DNA from: Melieria omissa
Taxonomy: Eukaryota; Arthropoda; Insecta; Diptera; Ulidiidae
DNA length: 64,000 nt
NCBI GenBank assembly: GCA_963971225.1
Contig: OZ020267.1
Location: forward strand, 120,211,891-120,275,890
Direction of reading: 5' to 3'
Positions 25,291 to 36,825 of this stretch are shown here, in pieces (positions within the stretch are counted from its first letter, which is position 1; the number at the start of each line of letters is the position of its first letter). The translations under genes were made by a program, and so were the position numbers. Under the pieces are notes generated by a model. That model ran no database searches. It saw only the letters and a list, made by a program, of their open reading frames with translations, and was not told the DNA's origin.

Positions 25291-26330
25291 ACAAAAAATA
25301 AATCTTCTGCTGACAAAACGTGCCGTTGTCGACTGCTGCCCACTGTAAAAGCCACCGTAATAATATTATTACCATCGCAGCAGAGCGACAAAACTCCCAA
25401 GAGAGCAACAAATTGAAATTACGCTGACGTTGAGCTTGCCGTAGGTAACGCAGCGATATTTATGAAAAGTGTACGAAAACCGACAGTGGCGTCCGCGTTG
25501 CTGCCGACGCTAATGTGGACGCTGACGCCGTGCTAGCAAACAGTCAACGCGCTCAACTGGCTGAGAGTGGGCTAGCAAGCAGAGCGGCTAATGTTGACGG
25601 GGCGGCTGGCAACATGTGGCTCGAAAATGTTGCGCACGATTGCACCATGTTGCGCTCCAACAGGCATCGCAGCGAGCAACGTATCTGTGTGTCTGTGCAG
25701 CACATTGCCGCATACTATAGGAACGAGCTGCGAGCGTGCGAGCGAATGGACAGACGGAATGTGGCTGAGGTTAGGTGAGCGCGTCGCTGACGTTTGTGCT
25801 GCCGGTGGTGGAAAAGTAATAATGGATATGGCAACGACGACGAGGGCGATGATGACGTTGCCGACAATGAGTGCGGCTGCTATGTGGCTGTGGACGATGA
25901 TAATAACGAGGCCCGTAATAATGACACTGGCGATGACGAAGGCAACGAAACGAACAGTGAGTAAAACAACACAGCGCCGGCAGCAGCGACAGCAGCAGCG
26001 ACTGCAGCTGTGGCAGCGAGTGCGCTGTTCACTGTCGTATTTTGTAGGGTAAAATGTTGGCAATCGTGTCCATGTGTGTGCGCTTGTTGTTGGTGTTGCC
26101 GGTGTGTGAGTGTGGCTGTTGGCTGTTTGTCGGTTTGTATTCCTATGTGAGCACAGCACAGCACAGCACAGCATGGCATGGAATGGCATAGAGTCGTCGT
26201 CGTCGTTGCTGCTGCCGTCGCCGTTGCTGGGAGTGCTGTGCTTGTGTGTGGGGTGCGGCGGTGTGGTGGTGTGCGCCAAACTCAGCCAAACGGGCAAAGT
26301 GCCTGAGCGCTGCTGAGCTGAGCTGTATGG
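25291..26330. other. GC-richer region upstream of the candidate promoter
   Basis: Low-complexity CAG, GAC and GTT runs and a CAGCA-type tandem repeat (about 26150-26174). The 278-codon minus-strand frame at 25572-26408 is built largely from these runs (Ser/Thr/Ala/His-rich) and is overlapped by plus-strand frames, so no gene is called. As DNA just upstream of the promoter it is the natural place for proximal regulatory sites, though none is identified. Confidence 0.45.
26150..26174. repeat. Tandem CAGCA pentamer repeat
   Basis: Five imperfect units of cagca in tandem, just upstream of the candidate promoter. Confidence 0.8.
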
Positions 26331-26334
26331 CAAC

Positions 26335-26364
26335 TTTATAAACACACATCGCTTCAGTCGTTTA
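26335..26364 (+). promoter_or_regulatory. Candidate RNA Pol II core promoter (TATA + Inr)
   Basis: TTTATAAA at 26335-26342 is a good TATA box. Two initiator-like motifs follow. TCAGTC (26354-26359) is a perfect fit to the fly initiator, but its A at 26356 is only 19 bases from the TATA. TTAGTA has its A at 26364, 27 bases from the TATA, which suits normal TATA spacing. It would drive the transcript whose first coding exon is at 27227. Motif-based only. Confidence 0.4.
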
Positions 26365-27226
26365 GTAACTGTTGCATCGTTCGTTGTTGTCAATCCCATC
26401 GCCAGCAAGCAGGCACGTCGTCAGTCAGTCGAACAGGCAGCCGCACAGACACACAGTGACAACTCGTCGAACAGAAAAGTGGGAAAGCGTATGTGCGCGA
26501 ACAAAGACCAAACCAGATTTCTGGCTTGCAGCGAGTCCAATCGGAATCGGCGAGCGCGACTAGGAGCCAAATAGCGCCCAGCAACCGCACTGCCCCGTTC
26601 AGGTGGCAACCTTCGCAGTGATTTTGTTCCGAGCAGCAGTGCAATAGTGCAGCGGTCCGCGCAACGCCCGTCGAAGCGGATTTTACGCGCGCATTTCGCA
26701 TTTCGGCACCGTCTAGCCAGTGGGCGTGTATTTACAAAACAAAAGTGTCCTTCCAAACACCGGCAACCGTGGCCGCAGAGGTGGATTCCGCGCTCCATTC
26801 GTTCGCTCACTCGTTCTCTAGTTTCTGCGTTCGGCCATTCGCTGCCCCACTTGCGCGTGCGCCTGTGTGCGTGCAACCCAAACGAGAGTTCAATACACTC
26901 GCACACGCAACGCGAGCAACACCTACAGCCACAGCAACAACCACAGCAGCGGCGAAAACAAGTGCTTTCAGTTGTTAGTTCGCTGCCAAAATATTCGCGA
27001 TAATATTGTCGTAGTTTGTGTTTCTGCCGATTCCTGTGACCTCGCACACGCAGAGAAGACGCAGCAAAGAGTCCGAAGAGAGGCTTCGTAATATTTAGTG
27101 CCAATTGAATTGTCGTTAGTAGTAAATTTCAAGTGCAATTTGTCGAATTAAAAGTCCGTTAAAAACGTCATTGAAACGCTCATTATTGCAATTATAACAG
27201 CAACCATAACAAAGTAAGCAAGTAAA
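26364..27226 (+). other. Candidate 5' UTR with one uORF
   Basis: About 860 bases between the candidate start site and the ATG at 27227. The region is CAG/CAA/CAC-rich like many fly 5' leaders. I find essentially one upstream ATG, at 26491, opening a 27-codon uORF that ends at TAG 26572-26574. A uORF of this kind could dampen translation. A 227-codon minus-strand frame over 26421-27104 has no domain and is treated as chance. Splicing within the leader cannot be excluded. Confidence 0.4.
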
Positions 27227-27307
27227 ATGAAACTTGGATTATACTCGGAGCAACTGCAGAAACCAACGATGCTGATCGCCGTCGTTCTCGTCGCAGCCAT
27301 ATTAACA
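27227..27307 (+). CDS. First coding exon of a secreted/membrane protein (partial)
   Basis: The ATG has A at -3 and an in-frame TAA five codons upstream, which fixes the start. It encodes 27 residues: a polar N-terminus (MKLGLYSEQLQKPT) then a hydrophobic run (MLIAVVLVAAILT, residues 15-27), typical of a signal peptide or signal anchor. Met15 is an alternative start. The frame ends at acag joined to gtgagt, a near-perfect fly splice donor at 27308, interrupting the next codon after its first base (phase 1). A phase-1 intron after a signal peptide is common in cell-surface and secreted proteins, including immunoglobulin-superfamily ones. No mature-protein sequence is visible, so the gene cannot be named. 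No acceptor with a matching exon was found downstream. Confidence 0.55.
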
Positions 27308-28166
27308 GGTGAGTTCACCTCCCCCGCGCTGGCGCCAAGCGGCCGCCAGCTCGCCACTCGCTTCGCTTGTTGGACTGGGGACCCGAGAGTGTGCACTCAC
27401 TCGCCGTTGTGAGCTCATGCCTGCGCTGCACAGTGCCACTGCTCCGAGGTCGCCGTTTAATTGTTCTTCACTTTCCGTCACTGCCAGCGTCAGTTGTGTG
27501 CTTTGGGCGCGGTGCGCGAATTTCGTTTGCACCAGCCAGATGGAAGCGACTCGTTTAGGTGCTTGCGGAGGCACGTTTAGTGGTCGTTGAGTCATGTTGC
27601 ATGAGCACTGTTGGCGAGTGCGTCGAGGGGTCGCCGCAAACTGTTGCCACTTGCGCCAATTTTCGCTTTTGGCTCATGCTGCGGCACTGCGCATGTCTGC
27701 ACGTTCGTGCTCCCACGAAGTCTGACGATCTCACGTTCAAAATCAAAATAACGTTTAATTTTGGCCATTTTACTTTTTGTTGGCGGGAGCATAAGAGGCA
27801 ATGAAGAGAACTTTTTGCTGGTGTTTTGTGATACCAATTCGATGTCGAATCAACTGTTTGGTTGTATGCACGAAGACGGGCCGAGAAAGTCAGATAATGC
27901 AAATGCAAGCATTTGATTGCATTGGTTGATGGTTAAGGTGACAGTTAGCTGCTATGCGGGTAGGAAGGCAGCCATTTTGGATCAAATGATAATTTGTTTA
28001 GTTTTCCTTTTATTTATTTTTTTAGTTATTTGTTTAAGTAATCTCAAGTAAGCATTGCAAATATGAACTAATGAATGATTTATTCAAAGACCAAAAACCC
28101 TCTTGAGTGAAAAAAACTGAAATTTAAATAGGAAGTTGTTAAACAGTAAATTATTAAAAAAATACA

Positions 28167-28640
28167 CATTTTTTTATTATTATCAGATTAGGATGTAATG
28201 AGCGTCAGAAAACGCAGGCAGGTAAGAAAAGGTTTTCCCTTTGTGCCCTGGCTTGCGTCTTCCCCTTGCAGAGCATGTAAAGGGCCCACTTCCGCTAGCG
28301 CCTCACACCACCAAACAGAAGGGGGCCATTTCTAAGAAATATTCAACTGCTCCCCTACAGTTGCCAGTCCCACGGCAGGACCAGTCAACAGTGAACTGTT
28401 GATGTCAGGTTGCAGTTGCCCCAAGAGGGAACCCATAAGCTCTGGATTTCAATCCGCAGGAGCGTTGCTATCGCAAATCTAAGCACGCCCGATAACCCAA
28501 GACCACGTAGCTCATCCTCCCAAAGGATCATGTTGCCTGAGCTGCCTGAAAGCTGGGCTCACATATAACGTGCGCCGAGGTTGCGTCATCCTTAAGGCAT
28601 GTGTCGCATAAAGCCGAATCTTTAGCTAAGAAGAGCTTTA
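28167..28640 (-). pseudogene. Decayed I-type LINE 3' end (RNase H-side C terminus plus tail)
   Basis: On the minus strand, 28620 down to about 28570 reads LCDTCLKDDATSAHVICE, a CCHC-type knuckle (C-x2-C, H, C) found at the C-terminus of RNase H-bearing LINE polyproteins. Another frame then continues ELRGLGLSGVLRFAIA, typical of the last residues. Stops and a frame change show decay. The unit ends at about 28167-28190 in a TAA-repeat and A-rich tail, as I-clade LINEs do. The same knuckle type is seen in the LINEs at 40110-40490 and 59239-60657, all on this strand. Confidence 0.5.
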
Positions 28641-31600
28641 AAAATAAAAAGTATCCAACGTATTCTTTGCAAAGCAGGGTGATCCACCTGATTTTATATC
28701 ATTTCGCTTCTTCCTCTTCACAACGACACAACTTTACTGGCTTTGCGTTCATACTTCCATCGCTTTGTCACATGATCTAACCACTAAAACTTTGCTGAGC
28801 TGAACTAAGCTGCAGCGACTGTAACAAACACGGAAATCCAAATAATAACAACAACATTTACGCCATAATCTGCCGCTCCACCGGCACTAAATACAAATTT
28901 ATGAGACGCGATATGCTTGCAAAGAGTCTGACATTTCATGCGGTTGTCTGTTTTGGATGCTTTTGAAATATTTCGAAGACTATTTGGTGCAGTCGCTGCC
29001 ACTGTAACCGAATACTTGCCGCGCTTCAATCCCAACATTCTTCGTACACTTTGTGGCGTCCTCCGCGCGCTTCACCTTTCTTTTTATTAAATACCGAAAA
29101 CAAATTCCGAGCACTATAGTCGACGTAATGGGCTACGAATGTGCTGGGGACGAAGCGGGCGCAAAGTCGGTGCCCGTACGCCCGCAGCCGCACACGCACA
29201 CGCACCACTACATACACATTTTCATGTTATGACGGATTTGAGTGCGCTTTGGTTATTTTCGCCGCGCGCTGCCTCCGAAAGGCGCTTTGCATACGCCTTT
29301 AAGCGGAAAAATAACGTGGAGAATGCAGTGCCCGCGGCGCCGTGCACCAGCCGTGCTTCATGCAATTATAAATATTTAATGCGCATCTGCATGCTGAAGA
29401 GCAGCTTCGCGAGTTGTAAAACTCTTTTATACAATATGCATTTCGCCAGCCCATGCACGCCTACGCGCACACATGCACACATCTGTACATACGACTAGGT
29501 ACATCTACTTATAAGCGAGTATGGCCGCGCGCACACGACGGTGTGCAGATGGGGATCTCGGCGCACGGTTCGTTTACCTCGCCGATCTCTGTCCAGATTT
29601 CGGGCTAAATTGCACTGGCCACGTTTCGGCGGCAGGACGAAAGCACAGACTGGCGCTGTTGCGCCAGAATCCACACGCAGCGATTCCAGCGCTGACGCGC
29701 ACTGCGCGCACATTTCGGCGCCGGGGCTTCGTTAGCGCATTATCTGCGCCATCAATGCCAATTAGTCGCCTGCTCGCTGCCGTCGCTAGCGTCTAGCGTC
29801 TGCCGCAGGGCCCTCGTCCATGACTTCATTAAAAATGCCGCTTCAGCTCGCAAATAAGCACACCTAACTGCGCCCATCAACGATGCGGGTAGCTGCGAAT
29901 CTTGAGGTGTCAAACGCCAGAGTGCAGACGATGACAGCGACAAAGGTGCGTCCGAACGAAAAAACAAAAAGTAGATGGCTGCAGGAGGGGAAAATAGAGA
30001 CAACATTGAATTAAGGAAAAAAGTCGTAAAATTCAGCTTTGCATATTTGAATTGTTGTGACGCGTCGGTGCGCACTTCAGATGATTTTTTTGTTTATTTT
30101 TCTTGTTTACATTTGCTTCTTTTTGCACTTTTGCTTCATGTGAATGTTCCATTGCGAGTGTGTAGGTTTGGGCTAAAAAAATTAAAATAGATGGCAAAGG
30201 TACGCGTAGGAGATAAGGAAATTTTTAAAGCTTAAAACTCATTCATATTCGCATTTGCACTCGCAGTGTCCGCTGCGCGCTCCTACTCGCCTCTTTGCCT
30301 TGTTTTTGCTTCGCTGAATACATACATATTTTCTTTCGTCGGTGTAGGAAAATGAAAAGAAAACAGCCCAAACAAGCGCTCGGCTAGGGAATGCGAAAAA
30401 ATTGCATGAGCATTGGCGTATCGTGCGGAATATCAATTAATTTGTTTAAGGGCTTCCATGCGGGCCAAGTGCGGGCAGCTGGCCCGGGGCAGGGCGAGCC
30501 GCACACGCAAATATGCAAACATTTAATATTTCTGCACGCACGGCGATGGCTTATCGTCTCCCCTGGAACAGTGCCGCCGCGCAGAATGAGTGATTTGAGA
30601 CCGCATTCTAAACGAGTGCGGGCCGTGCAGCGTGGAGCGGGCGCTCGTATCTACCGGTTTTACAGCGACTCGGTAATGTCACTGCGGTAATTGTAATGCA
30701 CACTTGACGGGTGGCTCCAGTGTGTGTTGCTTCAGTCAGTTTGTTAGACTTAAGGTTTAACCAAAACCAATTTTTCGCACTTGGCTGCTTTCAAATCGCA
30801 TTCAATTATGTTGTGTGCATTTAAAAAAATTTTTTACATTTATATAATAATTGTGGCCGTTGTTGTATGCGGCGAGTTTTATGGTGGAAAATATAAATTT
30901 TAGTATTAAATGATTATATCTTTCAATGTTTTTCACATGTCCTATTTTCATTGTAAGCTTTGTTTTAAACGTCTGTCTATGACTTAAAGATCTAGAGTGC
31001 AATATTTCCTCTAAAGCTTAGATTGTGGGTTAAAGCATAAAGCATGCCCTCCTTTCATTCTTTTAAAACGATGGTAAAGTTTTTTATTCCAAAAATTTTA
31101 GCCAGATTGAAATTAGATCGATGATTGGAATCGAAGAAACACACAAACAACTCTTCTGTATCTTTTCAGACCATAGACATATGAATGTGTTTGTTAAACA
31201 TATTCGCCTTTGCTTAAAAGCTGGCAACTCAGCCATAAGGCGGGATTGCAAGTGTGTACTATGTACATACGTATGTAAGTACTTTTAGTGCGGCGCCGCA
31301 GCCTTTGCCTCCGGCAACGCTCGTTTGCTTGCATTCCAGCTCTCCTACTGTCATTTGTCTTCACATTTGCTCGCTCATTTATTCTCTGTCACTTCAACTG
31401 CCAATCAAATTCACAACAATATACATCGTGAGTTACTCATAAAAGTATAAATATCGCAGCCGCACAACTTGATTCGCGACCCAAAGCTAGAATTTCTCTT
31501 TTTCACACTAATTCCTATGTACTTCCGTCGTATAATTCGTAAACAATTAAGTGTCGCAAGCAATTCGCAGCCAGCGAGGGAAATTGTGTTGCTGCATGAA

Positions 31601-33903
31601 TCATGCGCACGGCCAGGCGCAGGTCGACTATCTCAATGAATGTCTGAGCGGCCGCACGGAATGCGCCGACCACTCATGACTCACAGCGAGCGCTGGCCAC
31701 AGGTGTAATTGCAATTCTGAATTCGCCACGAACACACACACGCCGTACGTGAAAGCTTCAGTTTGGCGCTATCACGTCGCTTAAACCTGCTGCCCTCATA
31801 AGCGGCCGCTGGCTGTGCTTCAGCGAGCTATCGGCGGCAAGTAATCCGATCGCTCACGTTCCGTAATCTGCACACAAAGCGAGCGCACAGCGACACTGCA
31901 AATGCGCTGAATTATTTTTATCTACTGACGTCATCGGCCGGGCCACTGTTTACATGCAAAGCCACCGATAAGCTAGTCGACGTCGTCGGAAGACGCTGAA
32001 CGCGGAACGAGCGCCCACTTTATAAGCGAAGTTGATATTATTTATTGTTGTTGAGAAATTAATCGTTTGTTAGTTTCTTTGTGCGCCTTAATTGTGACGT
32101 TGTTTGTTTTTGTGTTTTTTTTTTTTACGAGAGAGGAGCTGCACTTTGCACACCTGCGCGCTCAGCTTACTCCAAAAGCATTCTGTCTCGCATCCAAATG
32201 AAGTATGAGGCAAACTGGGTCTGTTTGCTATCAAAACTGCGATAAGTTGATAAGATAAGCTTTGTGTACAGGGAATTCTTGCGGTGGTGAGCGGCCAGTT
32301 GGCTGCGTTCGAATCTGGGTCGAACATTTGCAATTGCAGTCAGAAAAGTGACAGTTCCTTTGGGAATAGCAACAGGTGCGATTGGATTCTCTAATCTGTT
32401 TAACGATTAATGATTACATATTTAGTTGTCACACTGAGATAGCGGCATTCATTTGTCAGCTGCACCCTCACAAACGCACCAAGGGGAAGAAACCGAAAGG
32501 TGGTTTATTGTTGTTGTTCTTACAATGAAATTTCGTTCCATTTACTTAAGAAATTTTTCACTGTAAACATTTCACAACGATAAAATACAAAATAGTATTA
32601 TATGGGTGTATGGTTCTTTAAAAACTTGTAATAAAAAAATACAACATTTATACTATTTATGCGAAATTTGAGGTAACGTTATGCAAAATCTTTACTGAAA
32701 AAAGCATAGCGAAGAGTAAAATTTAATTCGCTTTTATTTCAATCTTGGCTGCATAACCTTGACAGATTGTAGTCACGCAATAAACAATTTAATACTCTCA
32801 GTTATGTATGTGGTATCAGCCAATAGTTTGTCTACTCCAGATCGAACAAGCAAAGAAACCCTTCAAAGAAGAAATTAGTTTTTGGAAAATATAACCACAG
32901 ATAACTCATCATGATTAGTTATCTGTGATATGACTTTTGAACAAATATGTGGGAAGGAAAAAAGGAATAAATATATACACGAGTTATATGCTCGAGAAAT
33001 TTATGTCTTTGGCTATGGAAGCCCAAGTATTTCGGTCAAGTTTTCATATTCTTATTTTCCCCTTAAATGTATCCAATTTCACTAATGATAACACTGCACA
33101 ACAGCATGTCTGTTGCATGGAGTTTTTTACATGAATCTAAATTGTTTTTCCACGCTGTTTTCAAAACCATACTCCGTTTTTATGTAACAGCTCTAGTTTT
33201 CGCAAAAAACGGGCGTGTCACTGTTTGGAATTTTTCTCGACTTTTTTCACTTTTTCGACTGTAATTTCCGAACCAATAATCCTATCGACATTTTTATATC
33301 GTTGCACATACAACATTTCACGTCATCTTTTCTGACATTCATCAAATGTATGCGTTTTAATTTGGCGTTGTAATAAGATTTCAAAGTAGGAAAATATTGA
33401 ATTTGAAGGCGTTTTATTTGATGGTCAAAAACATACAAATTTTTTGTAAATCAATTACAATTTTAATTTTAAAATTTATAAAAATAAATGGCATCGAAAA
33501 AGAAGCCGTGCGGTGTTGTTAATGCGATAAGGTCAATAGGTTTTTTGGTTTAGAAATCACGATCAAAAATATGGAAAAAGTAGAGGAAAAAACTGAAAAA
33601 TTACACGGTACCTATATCTCACTAACTAGAGCTGCTAGAAAAAATCTGAGGATAGATTGGAAATCAGCGCACCTAAATTAGTAAGAATCAGTAGAAAAAC
33701 TCCAAGCAACAGAAAAAAAGTGTTTTTTTTTTGTTGTGCTGTGTAATTGTTATTGTTATATTATATTTTATACTGCGTTGAAAATGCATAACAGAAAGTC
33801 CATATTTAAATTGACTGATTTGAAAAAGTTCCAACGTGAAAGAAATATTACACCTGAGTTTCTGAACTCCATGACGAATTGATTAATTGAGATAATTATA
33901 TTT
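28641..33903. other. Intronic spacer with GC-richer patches
   Basis: GC-richer patches lie at about 29100-30000, 30240-30700 and 31540-32030, in AT-rich DNA elsewhere. The patch at 31540-32030 is compact and compositionally distinct, as conserved non-coding or enhancer DNA often is in flies. A 33-base hairpin (cacagataact and agttatctgtg) spans 32896-32927. A tRNA B-box-like motif (gttcgaatc, about 32308-32316) lacks a clear A box. No exon is supported. Confidence 0.4.
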
Positions 33904-34140
33904 GTTAGAAGTGGCACTTTGGGCTGTATTTGAGAATGGTTTTTAATGTCTTTGAAACGTCATTCAGAACCCTTAGAGCAGACTTTCTTACTTAATAATT
34001 CAGAATATGTTACTGTTGTTGTTGTTAGAAGTGGCACTTTGGGCTGTACTTGGGAATGGTTTTTAATGTCATCGAAACGTCGTTCAGAAGTCTTAGAGCA
34101 GATTTTCTTACCTCATAATTCAGAATACTTAATAATCCTA
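33904..34140. repeat. Two-copy tandem duplication, 120-bp unit
   Basis: Units start at 33904 and 34024 with gttagaagtggcactttggg. They stay similar over their length, sharing blocks such as gaatggtttttaatgtc, cagaa, cttagagcaga and ataattcagaata. Divergence is moderate and both copies lie in AT-rich intronic DNA. The period is a multiple of three, but copy 1 has a TGA where copy 2 has TGG, so a coding role is unlikely. Confidence 0.85.
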
Positions 34141-36734
34141 ACCTGAAGGATCCTAAAAGATCTTCGCTCTAAAGACGCAACAACAGTACGAAAACAGGAG
34201 TTACATACGAAAAATATAAACTTGATCGCTTTGGCTGGATTAACTGCACACTGCTTAATTTTTTTCAATGGAAAACACGGATTCCATGTTATGTAGTACA
34301 CAACGGAAACACTAAATTTTTTAAAGTTCATGTTGCATTAAAACTGAGCTGAACAAATCCTTCCTTTCTCTCCATGTATGTAAGTTTGTGAAAAAAACTA
34401 AATACAAATTCAAATTCGGCTGCTTCAACATTTTAGTTTGGAGTAGTTGCACCTTATGCTGCAATTTAAAACCCAAAATCGTTTTTACATGAAACAGAAT
34501 AAATACAAAATTCAAGTAAAATACCTGCAACACCACTACATACGTTGTATTTATGTATGTAAGTATGAACAACTTTGAACAATTTTACTTAAAATTGCGC
34601 TTGTAGGGAGAATTTGTTGCAATTTGTTTTTGAGAGAAAAGAATTTGTGCATTAAAAAGAAATACTTACATTTTTGTTTAATAGTTTTCTGGTATTTTGC
34701 GAAAGTAAAATCTTTTTGGACAAGTTTTCGTTTTTGCCCACTATTATTAAATAAAATAAAACTACTGTTGGGTGCTAAGCAACTTTTTCACCAACAACCA
34801 CTTTCAAGAAATGCAGATACTCGCTTTCATACCGCCCCAGCATACTTGTGTATTGGACAAAAATATCAAAACAAATTCCAAAAACTGGTTGCATTTTAAT
34901 TATTCTATAAAATTATTTAGCTACAAACAGCAAACTTGCACAAACCAGTCTTTTTATGTGCGCCCGCTCGACGCAAGTGTCCACATACCGAACAGTGCTT
35001 TGTTCTTCTCGCATTGAATTGCAAATAATTTAATATTCAACTAAATATTTAACGGCTGCTACTCACTTGAAATCACTCTCGCGCATACAACGGCCAGCCA
35101 CTGCCGGACACACCGTCGCTATCGGTAACCGGTTTCGAGTTTATTTAGCTTTATTTTTAGTTTTATTTCATTTCACAATTTTAATTACGTTATATACCAA
35201 ACAACAACTGCGAACAACAACAACAACATAGCCGCTTAAATACCCCAGACGCTAACTGAGCAGACGAGTGCGGGCACAATCAAACTTTATACACACACAC
35301 ACACACCCTCACCCAGTTGCCTTGTGGTATGCGAGTGTCTGGCGTATTGGCTCACGGTCTGTTAGCGTTTTTAACTTTTGTTGTTCTCTTCTGGCTGGCT
35401 GTTACACATTATGCGTTTCCACCTACTTCCTTTTTTTCTTGGTCTCTATCTTCTTCTTCGTTTTCATTTGTGGTGGTCGCATTTTTGGCTTTGTCGACTG
35501 TGTCTGTTCTGTTGTTTACTCAATGGGTGTTGCCCCCGAAAAAACGTAAAGCGAGTTAATTATTTGGCTTTCGGCGCACACCAACTAAACATGAGAACAG
35601 CAACGACAGCAACAACACTGACGGCACATGTTAAAAATTTAATTATTGCTATAATTTCTGAAGCACGCACGAAAATTTGTTGATTTTTAACTTCGCTTTT
35701 GGCCAAAAGCAAATAAGCCGTTCGCCGCACTTATTGAAAAATGCTCCGAAAACACCGCGAGAGCTGCGTGACCTGGCGGGTTGTTTGCGTTGTACAACTG
35801 ACCCATTTGCAGCGGAAAGCTTAGTAGTGACGTGTCTGTACGTTGCACTGCGGTGCGTGGCTCGAAAGCAGCAACAACGCACTGATGCAGTGTGGCCACA
35901 ATTTGTTAACAACGCAGCATTTTTAAATCAGCCATTGTCTAACTCAGCTATGCTGAAGGAGGCATCCTATACATTTCGGCATTGGCAGAGAAAGTGATAA
36001 TGTGTTCATGTTGGCCGCAAGCACTACAGCTTTGTATAAAATTTCATAATGACGAGTTCTGCAGCTGATACGTGTTGCTGCCTTTACATCTTAGACGGCG
36101 TCCACTCAGCGCAATAACACTAATCGTACCGGACTCTTCAACGTCGATTGAGGTCAACCTAAACACCCGTTCATTAATCGTTTATAATGATCATAACGAA
36201 TGGAATTTTCCTTAGCTTCCAAGTAGACACAAACAGTTCTTATGTATGTATAGATATGTGTGTTCGAAACAACTTCTCGAATGCGTTTGTCATGCCTAAA
36301 GGCCCAGCTATCAATGCTTAGTAAACCTAACTTGAGAATTCTTGACAGAAGACATATGAAATGATATCATACAACAGAGAAACTCTAAGCCGTACACAAA
36401 ACCATAAATTGTATAAAGCAAAACCGGTTCCAGAGCCAACCAAAAGCATTCTTGTAACAACAAATTATTGAACGAACAAAGTGAAACGCCAAGTTTTGTT
36501 ATTGGAAATTTGTTAACTTGGACAAAAATTACTAAGGCAATCACAGCCGATCCTCTATTTGATGTAAAAATGCATCACTGATTGTTTGCTACTTTCAATT
36601 GAAGTTAGTATTTAGTAGAAAACTCTCGGACTTCAAAGAACTGCACTTGACTATTGATTGTACAAGTAGACAGAAAGAAAGAAAGATATTAAAAAATTTA
36701 CTATGGAGGAAATAAAGACGATTGAAGATTTTCT
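34141..36734. other. Intronic spacer
   Basis: Mainly AT-rich, with a GC-richer block at about 35050-36000 that includes a (CA)n run at 35291-35306. Opposing open frames occur without domains. No exon or repeat family was recognised. Confidence 0.45.
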
Positions 36735-36825
36735 TTAACCCTTTCCGACGTGAAAATAAACTCGTTCTGTATGAATTGTATGGGCTGTAGTCCAATATGT
36801 TGGACATTGTGACTGAAAAGGTTAA
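36735..36825. mobile_element. 91-bp piggyBac-like miniature element
   Basis: It is bounded by TTAA on both sides: ttaaccctttccgac at left, and at right gactgaaaaggttaa, whose inverse is ttaaccttttcagtc. The C-rich TIR after TTAA is piggyBac-like. An internal perfect hairpin (gtccaa-tatg-ttggac, about 36789-36804) lies near the centre. It is far too short to code for anything. The very small size makes chance resemblance possible, so confidence is moderate. Confidence 0.55.

Noticed and set aside
25572..26408. 278-codon minus-strand open frame
   Set aside because: Made of His/Thr/Ser/Ala/Val low-complexity runs from trinucleotide repeats; it overlaps the candidate promoter and plus-strand frames; no domain.
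26421..27104. 227-codon minus-strand open frame
   Set aside because: Lies opposite the candidate 5' UTR, is Cys/Arg-rich from CAG/GCA runs, and has no domain.
32300..32330. Possible tRNA-like B box (gttcgaatc)
   Set aside because: No convincing A box at proper spacing and no SINE body.
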